This document shows, piece after piece, positions 1 to 7,764 of a stretch of 39,658 bases of DNA (its first letter is position 1; every line of letters starts with the position of its first letter). A program made the translations under genes and the position numbers. Source of the DNA: Syntrophorhabdaceae bacterium (lineage in GTDB: Bacteria > Desulfobacterota > Syntrophorhabdia > Syntrophorhabdales > Syntrophorhabdaceae); assembly GCA_036504895.1 (NCBI GenBank), contig DASXUJ010000019.1:1-39658 (forward strand), written 5' to 3'. The notes beneath the pieces are model-generated. The model saw only the letters and a list, made by a program, of their open reading frames with translations, searched no databases and was not told where the DNA came from.

Positions 1-1524
1 GTATTTGAAAGGTTCTCCGAGGCCGGGGGCATGCTCTTCCACAGCATCCCCCCCTTCCGTCTGCCGAAAGACGTGGTGAGAAAGCAGGTGAAGGCCCTGG
101 AGAAGATGGGGATCGTCTTCAAGACGGGCGTAGAGGTGGGCAAAGATATCACCATGGCACAACTGACGAAAACCTTCGACACCATCTTTGTCGCGGGAGG
201 GACCTGGAAGGCCCTGAAACTGGGCGTGCCGGGAGAGGACGGGGAGGGCGTCACCTACGCCCTCGATTACTTGAGGGTGATTAACTCGGGGAAGAAGGTA
301 GATCTGGGCGCCCGGGTGATCGTCGTAGGCGGAGGCAGCGTGGCCGTGGATGCGGCACGGACCGCGAAACGGTCGGGGGCCGAGGAAGTGCGCCTCGTCT
401 GCCTCGAATGCAGGGACCTTTCGTCGAAGGACAGGATGCTTGCCCTCGATAACGAAATCTTAGAGGCCGAGGAAGAAGGCATCATTATCCACGACTCTCT
501 CGGAGTCAAAGAGATCGCACTGAAAGACGGCAAGGTAACGGGCCTCAATACGGTCAACTGTCTCTCGGTCCGGGAGCCGGACGGCTCGTTCAATCCCACA
601 CTGGATATGACCTGCACTGCCCTTGACCTCAGGGCCGACCATGTTATCGTCGCCATAGGCCAGGCCGTGGACCCCTCCCTGGTTCCCCAGGGCCTTTCCT
701 TTTCGCCCCGGGGCACCGTCCACGTAGACGAATCAGGGGAGACGGGCCAGGCGGGAATCTATGGGGGCGGCGACATGGTGGCCGGGGCGGCGACCGTGAT
801 ACAGGCTGTCGCATCTGCCAGGGATGGGGTCCGCTCCATGGAGCTGAAGCTCGGGACCGCGAAGGCAAGGCTGAAAGAGGCGGGGGCGGGCTTCAGTGAC
901 ACCCGTCTCCGGGAGATCCCGCGGGCATACCTCGAAGAGCTGCCCGTCTCGATGCGGCAGAACAGGATCGACGTGGAGGATATGCCGGGACTCGGCAGTC
1001 GCGCCATAGAACAGGAGGCGGGCCGGTGTGTAAATTGCGGCTGTCTTGCCGTGGGTCCCTCCGATGTGGCGGTTGCCCTCGTTGCCCTGGACGCCCGCAT
1101 CGTTACTACGAAGAAGAGCATGGCGGCCCGGGCATTCTTTAGCGCGAGTGCCACGAGCTCCACGGTTCTCGATAAAGACGAGCTGATAAAGGAGATACGG
1201 ATTCCCAAGCCCGGGGCCGGCGTACGTCAGGTCTATGAGAAATTTACCCTGCGAAAACCGATTGATTTCGCCATCGTGAGCGTGGCGGCGGTCGTGACAT
1301 TGAAAGACGGGGTCTGCGAAGACGCACGCATCGTGCTCGGCTCCGTGGCGCCGGAGCCCCTGAGGGCGAGGGCAGCAGAAAGCTATCTAAAAGGACGCAA
1401 GGTGGACGAGGCTTCGGCGGGGAAAGCGGCCGAGCTTGCCCTTGAAGGCGTACGGCCCCTCGCGATGAATCCTTATAAGATAGAGATCGCCCGGTCGCTG
1501 GTGAAAAAGGCCGTAATGGCCTGA
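1..1524 (+). CDS. GltD-like FAD/NAD(P)-binding oxidoreductase fused to CO-dehydrogenase/XDH FAD-subunit C-terminal domain (5' partial)
   Basis: The reading frame is already open at base 1, so the N-terminus, including the first dinucleotide fold, lies outside the window. The visible part begins in the glutamate-synthase small-subunit-like flavoprotein fold. An NAD(P)-binding motif VVGGGSVAVDAA lies near 310-360, and the FAD motif GGDMVAGAATVIQA near 765-810 closes that domain. A CVNCGC cysteine cluster near 1027-1044 follows. The rest (about 1060-1524) matches the later part of the FAD subunit of xanthine dehydrogenase/CO dehydrogenase, including LGSVAPEPLRARAAESYLKGR-like residues of the CO_deh_flav_C domain. 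The protein probably moves electrons between NAD(P)H and a molybdenum hydroxylase or related partner; that is inference. The partner genes would be expected upstream, out of view. It converges on the minus-strand sensor gene at 1694. Confidence 0.8.
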   Translation, partial: VFERFSEAGGMLFHSIPPFRLPKDVVRKQVKALEKMGIVFKTGVEVGKDITMAQLTKTFDTIFVAGGTWKALKLGVPGEDGEGVTYALDYLRVINSGKKVDLGARVIVVGGGSVAVDAARTAKRSGAEEVRLVCLECRDLSSKDRMLALDNEILEAEEEGIIIHDSLGVKEIALKDGKVTGLNTVNCLSVREPDGSFNPTLDMTCTALDLRADHVIVAIGQAVDPSLVPQGLSFSPRGTVHVDESGETGQAGIYGGGDMVAGAATVIQAVASARDGVRSMELKLGTAKARLKEAGAGFSDTRLREIPRAYLEELPVSMRQNRIDVEDMPGLGSRAIEQEAGRCVNCGCLAVGPSDVAVALVALDARIVTTKKSMAARAFFSASATSSTVLDKDELIKEIRIPKPGAGVRQVYEKFTLRKPIDFAIVSVAAVVTLKDGVCEDARIVLGSVAPEPLRARAAESYLKGRKVDEASAGKAAELALEGVRPLAMNPYKIEIARSLVKKAVMA

Positions 1525-1693
1525 CCCACGATTGAGAAGCCCTTCCCGTTTCCTGACCGGGGACGGGGAAGGTTACGTGAAGGCAAATACGTGAGAGGGG
1601 AGTTTTCCCGGATTTTGTGGTTGCCGGGCAGATAGCCCGTGGGATGGGGAAAGGGGATATCGCTCCTTCGGCAAGGAGAGAAAAATAGAGGAT
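1525..1693. other. Convergent intergenic region with three short hairpins
   Basis: This gap separates two convergent genes. It holds an imperfect inverted repeat at 1541-1572 (CCTTCCC-GT against ACGGGGAAGG), a 5-bp stem at 1625-1639 (CGGGC/GCCCG) and a 6-bp stem with a four-base loop at 1663-1678 (CTCCTT/AAGGAG). None is followed by a clear T-run on either strand, so they may act as weak bidirectional terminators, but this is uncertain. No reading frame of note is seen. Confidence 0.4.
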
Positions 1694-4600
1694 TTAATTA
1701 GCTACTCCCGTTTTTTCTGAAGAGAGGGCGCGGCGGATGGCTTCGGCCAGTTCTGATTTCTTTACCGGCTTCAGGAGATAATCCTTTATACCGATCGCGA
1801 GCACGTCCTCCTGAGTGACTGTCTCGCTATGACCGGTGCAGAGGATGATGGGGATGTCTTTCCTCAGGGCAAAGAGTTTTTCTGCCAGCTCCATTCCCGT
1901 CATGAGGGGCATGGTCTGGTCGGTGATGACGAGATCGAAGGCTGAAGGATCGCCCGAAAAGATCTTCAGGGCCTGCATACTGTCGGTGGACGAAGTCACC
2001 TCATAGCCGAGCCGGGCGAGCACGGCTTCTCCCCATTCGATGATCAACTCCTCGTCGTCCACGAGAAGGATCCTTTCGCTTCCCTCAGGGCTGGGTATGG
2101 GGCTCACGGGCTCGGGCTCGATCTCCGGTCTTACTTTGGGAAGGAAGACGCGGAAAATCGAGCCGACCCCTGGCTCGCTCTCCACGCTCACCGCACCGCG
2201 GAGGTCCTTCACGATCCCGTATACTACGGCGAGCCCCATACCCGTGCCCTTGCCCACCTCTCTCGTGGTGTAGAAAGGCTCGAAGATTCTTTTCATAATA
2301 TCGGGGGTCATACCGGTGCCCGTGTCCTTTACCGAAAGCTGAAGGTATTCTCCCGTCAGCACATCGGCGTCCAGAGGCGCGCTGTCCGGCAATAATTCGA
2401 TATCGTTGAGAGAGATTTCGAGGCTCCCGCCCTTTGCCTGCATGGCGAGGGCCGCATTGGTGCTCAGGTTCATGAGGATCTGCTGGATCTCTCCGGGCGA
2501 AGCGACCACCGAATCGGCGGTAGTTGAAGTCCTGTAGGCAATCTCGATTGTGGAGGGGATGGAGGCCCTCAAGAGGTGGATCGTCTCCTGAATAATGGGC
2601 CCTAAGGATATGAGGCTCCTGCTCGTGTCCGATTTCCGGGAAAAGGCGAGGATCTGCCGCACCAGGTCCCGTCCCCTGTGGGCTGCTTTCAGCACGTGGC
2701 TCAAGGCCCGTTCCACATCAGGGCGGTCCCCCGAATCATCAGACGCGATCTCCGTAAAGCCGATGATGGCCGCGAGAATATTGTTGAAGTCATGGGCGAT
2801 CCCGCCGGCGAGAGTGCCGATAGCCTCCATCTTATGGGCCTGGCGGAGCTGTTCTTCGACCCGCTTGCGCTCTTCCGACTCCTCGTGGAGGGCCTCGTAG
2901 GCATGGCTCAGCTCGAAGGTCCGTTCCTGCACCCTTTTTTCGAGGTCTTCATGGGCCTCTTTGAGCGCATCCTCCGCCTCGAATTTCGCCAGGGCCACCG
3001 CGAGATAGCCGGCCAGTCTCTCCCAAAAGCCGATCTGTTCAGGGGTAAATTTACCCCTTTGCGAATCATTCACCTGGAGAAGCCCCTTGGTTTCATCAGC
3101 GATCTTAATGGCGATCAGGGCGACCGATTCATATCCTTCGGTATTGCAGTGGTGGCGTATCGTCGCCGAGTCGCTGCCGGACCCCGTCAAATTCCGCACT
3201 TCGGTCGTTGAATTTGTCCAGAAGCTCCCGGCAGGGGAAAAGAATGGTTGCGACTGATCGAATCTCCCTTCGATCACCCTCCCGCACATGCATTCCATGA
3301 CGGGACGGTCGTCATCGCCACAGAGGGGCTCCCCTTGGTGGGCCAACCCCACAAGGCTGTCTTCTTTGGCGAGGAATGACGCGGGAAAGCCATGGGCCTC
3401 ATAATAGGGATAGTCGTCACCCCGGCGGAGCCTTATCGCTACCGCCTCGCACCCCGAATAATCCTGGAAGAACCGGATGGCGCTGCTCATGAGGTCCCGT
3501 TTGTCGGCACTCTCATTGATGAGGCGGAGAAATGCTACTGCCTTCTCCCGCTCTTCCTGGGCCTGGCGTCGCTCCGTAATATCGTGGATCACGGAAAAGA
3601 GCAAGGATTTCCCCTGGGCTTCGATGGGCGTTGAATAGGCATCCACCCAGCGGATGGTCCCGTCGGCAATACGGTGGGGGAAGATGAAATGGTCCCTCTC
3701 TCCCTTAAACGTCTTTTGCCGCTCTCCGGCCACCTCGACAGGCGAAAGCTGATTGATCTCCTGGATATGGAGTGCCTTCAGCTCATCGCGGGAATAGCCG
3801 TAAAATTCGGAAGCCGCCAAGTTGGCATCCACGATGAGACCCGTGTGGGGCTCGATGAGGAGCATGATAGCCTTATGGCGCTCGAACATGCTCCGGAAAC
3901 GTTCCTCGCTTTCCTGCAGAGAGCTTAGGAGTGAATCGTTACGGACCAGCAGCTTCGCGAGCTTGATGTTGCTGTAGCTCAATTGGGAGAGGATCTGGGC
4001 GAGCTTCATGAGAAAGGACATGGCGCCGTCCACTGTTACGCGGGAAAGCCGCGGTACCGCTTCGAGGGCTCTTATATACTCTTCTTCCGGAAAACCGTAA
4101 TGTTTGGCCTGAGATCTGAATACCTCGTAATCGGGAACCTCGTCTTCAAAGAAAAATTGGCCCAGAAAGGCGTTGCCCACATGCTGACCGCCTATTACAA
4201 TAGGGGTCGCCATATCCCACATATGGTTCTCGCACTTATAGAGTTTCGCTTCTCCCAGGGCGACGCCTTCGGAAAGCCGTAAATCGCTCTCCAGGCAGTG
4301 AGCGTAGCTCTCCGGGTTCACCCGGTGAAATCTGGTGCAGATCTCCTGCCAACCCTTACCCACGATCACGTTGCCCTTCATGTCGATGATGGCCATCGCA
4401 ATTCCTGCGAGGCTGTGGTAATCCTCCATAAGGGCATCGATAGCCTCATAATCGATGACATCGGAGAGCTCCAGGTCGCCGAGGTCTTCGTCCGGCTCGA
4501 GGATACTCTTCAGTTTCAGCCTGACCCGTTCCTCGCTCGCCCGTAACGCCTCCTCCGCCGACTTCCTTTGCGAAATGTCACGTGCATAGATCCGTGCCAC

Positions 4601-7351
4601 CCCGAGGTCCGGGACAAGCTGAACGGTCTCGTCGAAGGCCCTGCCGTCAAAATAGACCTCCCGCGCGAGGGTGAGGGCGGTCGATCTATCCCAATCCCTC
4701 AGAATAGAGGCCATATCAAGGGGCAACAGGGGCCGGTAGTCTCCCCCCATTCCCGAGTCTTTGAGGAGCGATTCTGCAGCCGGATTCAGGTATACGGCTT
4801 CCCCGGCTATATCGAGCTCTATTATGGGATTCGGGTTGAGACCGGGGAACGACGCGAGGTGCCGGGTGCGGGCTTCCACCTTCCTTAGCTCGGTGATATC
4901 CGTATAGGTGACCACCACTCCCTCGATGCGGTTTCCCGCGGTCCTGTAAGGGAGGGTGGTGCGGACATACCGGGCCCCTTTTATCGCCAGCTCCCTTTTT
5001 ACCGGGGTGAGGCTGTCGAGGACGGAGCGGGCGTCGGAAAGGAGGTCGGGGCCGAGATTCTCCTGGGACATATCGTGAATCAGGCGTCCCGTATCCCCGG
5101 GGATAAGAGTGGTGAGTCGCGCCATTGCGGGCGTGAACCGCTTGAGCCTCATCTGCTGGTCGAGAAAAATGGTTGGGATGCTCGTGCTCGTGAGAAAATT
5201 AGTGAGATCGTTGTTGGTCTCTTCCTGTTCCTCGATCTTCGTCTGGAGCTGCTGGTTGACGGTGGTCAGCTCCTCGTTGAGAGATTGAAGCTCTTCCCTT
5301 GAAGTTTCCAGCTCCTCGTTCGCCGCCTGCAGCTCTTCATTGGACGAGTTGAGCTCTTCATTCAGGCTCCGCAGCTGTTCAATATAGCTTTGGAGAGAAT
5401 CCCTGGTGGAGGAAAGCTCATTCTCGAGCTGGTGCACCGCAGTCTCTTCGACCGTCCGGCAGTCGAGGGGGAGAGCTTCCATCTCATGGAGCGGAGCCCC
5501 TTTATCCCTAAAGGTGATGAGGAATACGGTCTCACGCACCCTTGAGATGCGGAGGGTGACTATTTTTGGTCGCTCCCTGTCGTCAGGGATGGACATGCGG
5601 ATAGTGACCGGCTTTCCCTCATGGCTTGCCCGGTAAATCCCGCCCCGAAGCCTGTTCCTGACCCTTTCCGGGACGAGCTCCATGAGATTGCGGGTAGGCT
5701 CTCCCCTCGGCTGTCGCAGGTAACGGCTTGTGGGTCCGTTATGATAGAGTATGTCATAATTCTGGTTGATGGCTACTGCAATGGGGGCATGCTCCTCAAT
5801 CAGGGTATCCTGGATTGCCTGGGTAATCGATTGCCGGTGGTCCTCGGACGGCTTATGCCTCAAGGGCGCTATGGCGCGCTCGGAGGCATAGGGCACGGAG
5901 AGAGACAACCTTGGGCTGCGCCTTTCATCGGTCTTCCGGTAGATGCGGCATTTCTTGTGGGCAAGGGAGACGAAAAGGCTGCTGTTCCTTCCGGGGGACT
6001 CCGCATTTCCGAGAAACAGAAAACCGTCCTTCTTCAGGGCATAATGGAAAAGAACGAGGCACTTCTCCTGGGCCTCCGGCTCAAGGTAGATAAGGAGATT
6101 GCGGCAGATGACGAGGTCGAGACGGGAGAAAGGGGGATCGCTCAGAAGGTCCTGCTTGGCAAAAACCACCATCTGCCGGATATCTTTATTTACGATGAGT
6201 GAAAGCTTATCGCTCGAAGAGGTGAAAAATTTTGAAATATATTCGGGCTGAACATCTGCGGTAACGGTAACGGGGTACACGCCGTCCCGTGCCCGCTCCA
6301 GGGCGCGCTCGTTGAGGTCCGTGGCGAAGACCTGGACCTCCCGGCCCTTTCCAACGAGGTCAAGCTCATGGCGGAGCAACATGGCGACCGAATAGGCCTC
6401 CTCACCCGTTGCGCACGCAGGGGTCCACACTCTTATGGGCGTGGACTCTTCCTGGGCAACAAACTTCCTCGTCACTTCGAGATGGAGCGCCTTCCATGCG
6501 AGACGGTCGCGGAAAAAGGACGTGACCCCGATCATGAGGTCCGACGCAACCTGGTCCGCCTCCGGAGAAGTTCGTTCGAGATATTCGAGATATGCATCGA
6601 TCGAGGTGATGGCGTGGAGGTACATCCGCCTCCTGATCCTGCGAACCACCACGTTTCTCTTATAATGAGTGAAGCGACACCCGGTCCGCTCATAGACGAG
6701 CCGGAAGAGGGTCTCGAAATGACCGGTGGTCATAAGGTTTTCCGCCGGGAGGTGGACCATGCCGGATCTGTGGAATTTAAGTATTTCTCCCACCATCTCC
6801 TCAGGTGAGAAGACACCGTCCATTTGAGCGGTGTTGATCGCGGCAAGGGGCATATCGGGGTATTGGGCGGTGGCCGGGTCCTGGACGAAGACAGTGCCCC
6901 CCGCCTTGCGCAGCGTTCGTATCCCCCGGGCGCCGTCCGTGCCGCCCCCTGAGAAGATGGCGGCAATGGTGCGCTCGGGTATGGAGTGGGCGAGAGAACT
7001 GAGAAATTCGTCGATGGGGAGGTGCTGATGAGGCTTTGAGCGGGTCGCCACCCGTCCGATATTCTCTTCTATCCTTACTTCCAATGCGGGAGGACAGAGA
7101 AAGAGCACACCCGGTACAATTTTTATGCCCTCGACCAGCTCTTCTATTCTGAATCTTTTCACCCTGTTGCGAAGGAGTTCGGGCAAGAGGTTTTTATGTT
7201 TCGAAGAGAGGTGCTGCATGAAGATGAGGGCAAAATCGAAATCCTCCGGGAGGGCGGACAGAAACCTCTCGAAGGCGATGAGGCCCCCTGCCGAGGCGCC
7301 TATGACGACAACGGGGAAGGCATGAGAACTATGGTGAGCTGTCTCTGTCAT
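1694..7351 (-). CDS. Hybrid CheB-CheR-PAS-PocR-GAF sensor histidine kinase with C-terminal receiver
   Basis: This 1885-residue protein packs a whole signalling pathway into one chain. In order: a CheB methylesterase domain without its own receiver (about 12-195; GASAGG with Ser20, QHL with His47, and an Asp in GGGTDGARG), CheR methyltransferase (about 205-475; SAM motif ACATGEEAYS), a PAS-like segment, a long coiled coil rich in NEEL/SREEL heptads (about 640-735), two PAS domains, a PocR-type ligand-binding domain (about 985-1150), another PAS and a GAF. These are followed by HisKA (GGIAHDFNN, His1520), HATPase (N-box near Asn1632; DTGTGM; GTGMGL) and a receiver (Asp1811, Lys1861). All catalytic residues appear present. 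No transmembrane segment is obvious, so it is probably cytoplasmic. The ATG at 7351 has a GGAGG 12 bases upstream, and a sigma-70 promoter lies at 7507-7535. The ligand and output are unknown; no chemotaxis genes are adjacent. Confidence 0.93.
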   Translation of the reverse strand: MTETAHHSSHAFPVVVIGASAGGLIAFERFLSALPEDFDFALIFMQHLSSKHKNLLPELLRNRVKRFRIEELVEGIKIVPGVLFLCPPALEVRIEENIGRVATRSKPHQHLPIDEFLSSLAHSIPERTIAAIFSGGGTDGARGIRTLRKAGGTVFVQDPATAQYPDMPLAAINTAQMDGVFSPEEMVGEILKFHRSGMVHLPAENLMTTGHFETLFRLVYERTGCRFTHYKRNVVVRRIRRRMYLHAITSIDAYLEYLERTSPEADQVASDLMIGVTSFFRDRLAWKALHLEVTRKFVAQEESTPIRVWTPACATGEEAYSVAMLLRHELDLVGKGREVQVFATDLNERALERARDGVYPVTVTADVQPEYISKFFTSSSDKLSLIVNKDIRQMVVFAKQDLLSDPPFSRLDLVICRNLLIYLEPEAQEKCLVLFHYALKKDGFLFLGNAESPGRNSSLFVSLAHKKCRIYRKTDERRSPRLSLSVPYASERAIAPLRHKPSEDHRQSITQAIQDTLIEEHAPIAVAINQNYDILYHNGPTSRYLRQPRGEPTRNLMELVPERVRNRLRGGIYRASHEGKPVTIRMSIPDDRERPKIVTLRISRVRETVFLITFRDKGAPLHEMEALPLDCRTVEETAVHQLENELSSTRDSLQSYIEQLRSLNEELNSSNEELQAANEELETSREELQSLNEELTTVNQQLQTKIEEQEETNNDLTNFLTSTSIPTIFLDQQMRLKRFTPAMARLTTLIPGDTGRLIHDMSQENLGPDLLSDARSVLDSLTPVKRELAIKGARYVRTTLPYRTAGNRIEGVVVTYTDITELRKVEARTRHLASFPGLNPNPIIELDIAGEAVYLNPAAESLLKDSGMGGDYRPLLPLDMASILRDWDRSTALTLAREVYFDGRAFDETVQLVPDLGVARIYARDISQRKSAEEALRASEERVRLKLKSILEPDEDLGDLELSDVIDYEAIDALMEDYHSLAGIAMAIIDMKGNVIVGKGWQEICTRFHRVNPESYAHCLESDLRLSEGVALGEAKLYKCENHMWDMATPIVIGGQHVGNAFLGQFFFEDEVPDYEVFRSQAKHYGFPEEEYIRALEAVPRLSRVTVDGAMSFLMKLAQILSQLSYSNIKLAKLLVRNDSLLSSLQESEERFRSMFERHKAIMLLIEPHTGLIVDANLAASEFYGYSRDELKALHIQEINQLSPVEVAGERQKTFKGERDHFIFPHRIADGTIRWVDAYSTPIEAQGKSLLFSVIHDITERRQAQEEREKAVAFLRLINESADKRDLMSSAIRFFQDYSGCEAVAIRLRRGDDYPYYEAHGFPASFLAKEDSLVGLAHQGEPLCGDDDRPVMECMCGRVIEGRFDQSQPFFSPAGSFWTNSTTEVRNLTGSGSDSATIRHHCNTEGYESVALIAIKIADETKGLLQVNDSQRGKFTPEQIGFWERLAGYLAVALAKFEAEDALKEAHEDLEKRVQERTFELSHAYEALHEESEERKRVEEQLRQAHKMEAIGTLAGGIAHDFNNILAAIIGFTEIASDDSGDRPDVERALSHVLKAAHRGRDLVRQILAFSRKSDTSRSLISLGPIIQETIHLLRASIPSTIEIAYRTSTTADSVVASPGEIQQILMNLSTNAALAMQAKGGSLEISLNDIELLPDSAPLDADVLTGEYLQLSVKDTGTGMTPDIMKRIFEPFYTTREVGKGTGMGLAVVYGIVKDLRGAVSVESEPGVGSIFRVFLPKVRPEIEPEPVSPIPSPEGSERILLVDDEELIIEWGEAVLARLGYEVTSSTDSMQALKIFSGDPSAFDLVITDQTMPLMTGMELAEKLFALRKDIPIILCTGHSETVTQEDVLAIGIKDYLLKPVKKSELAEAIRRALSSEKTGVAN

Positions 7352-7764
7352 AACCTAAACGATCCTCCGGCACAGCCCAAAATATTCGGGAGTACTACTG
7401 CGAGGAACTGCTTAAGACCATTGGGCGGGGCCGCTCGGGCAGAAGGCCTCAACGCCGTAAAGCGACACGACCATTACGATTTCTCCACGCTCAATGTTTT
7501 GTACAAAGTCTATACAGGCAACGCCGGGTTGTCAATAGGGGCAAATGCAGTTGGAAGGGGCTCACGTCGCCCCCTCCAATAGCAAAGCTATCGGAGCCTC
7601 CCCCCGTTTAAGGCGCTGCTTAAGGCGCCTGCTTTTGGCTACTGTTGGCCTCGCTCGCGGTGCGCGCTACATGACGCGGGACCGATCCATTGCAACCGGC
7701 ATGGGGATTTCCGCGTGCCACTCTCAAGTTATTTCAGGCGAGGGGAGGACCGGACTTCCTTACG
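7352..7764. other. Intergenic region with promoter and hairpin
   Basis: These 413 bases separate the 3' end of the beta-propeller gene from the 5' end of the CheB/CheR kinase. The part nearest the kinase is its leader (about 150 bases). The rest contains a 10-bp inverted repeat with a three-base loop at 7574-7596 (one wobble pair), then two tandem copies of a TTAAGGCGC-containing unit near 7608-7632. I see no credible reading frame. The hairpin could end transcripts of the upstream exported-protein gene, but no T-run follows. Confidence 0.5.
7507..7535 (-). promoter_or_regulatory. Sigma-70-type promoter for the CheB/CheR hybrid kinase
   Basis: On the minus strand a perfect TTGACA (7530-7535) is followed after exactly 17 bases by TAGACT (7507-7512, 4 of 6 consensus). 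The predicted start is near 7500, giving a leader of about 150 bases to the ATG at 7351. Confidence 0.65.
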
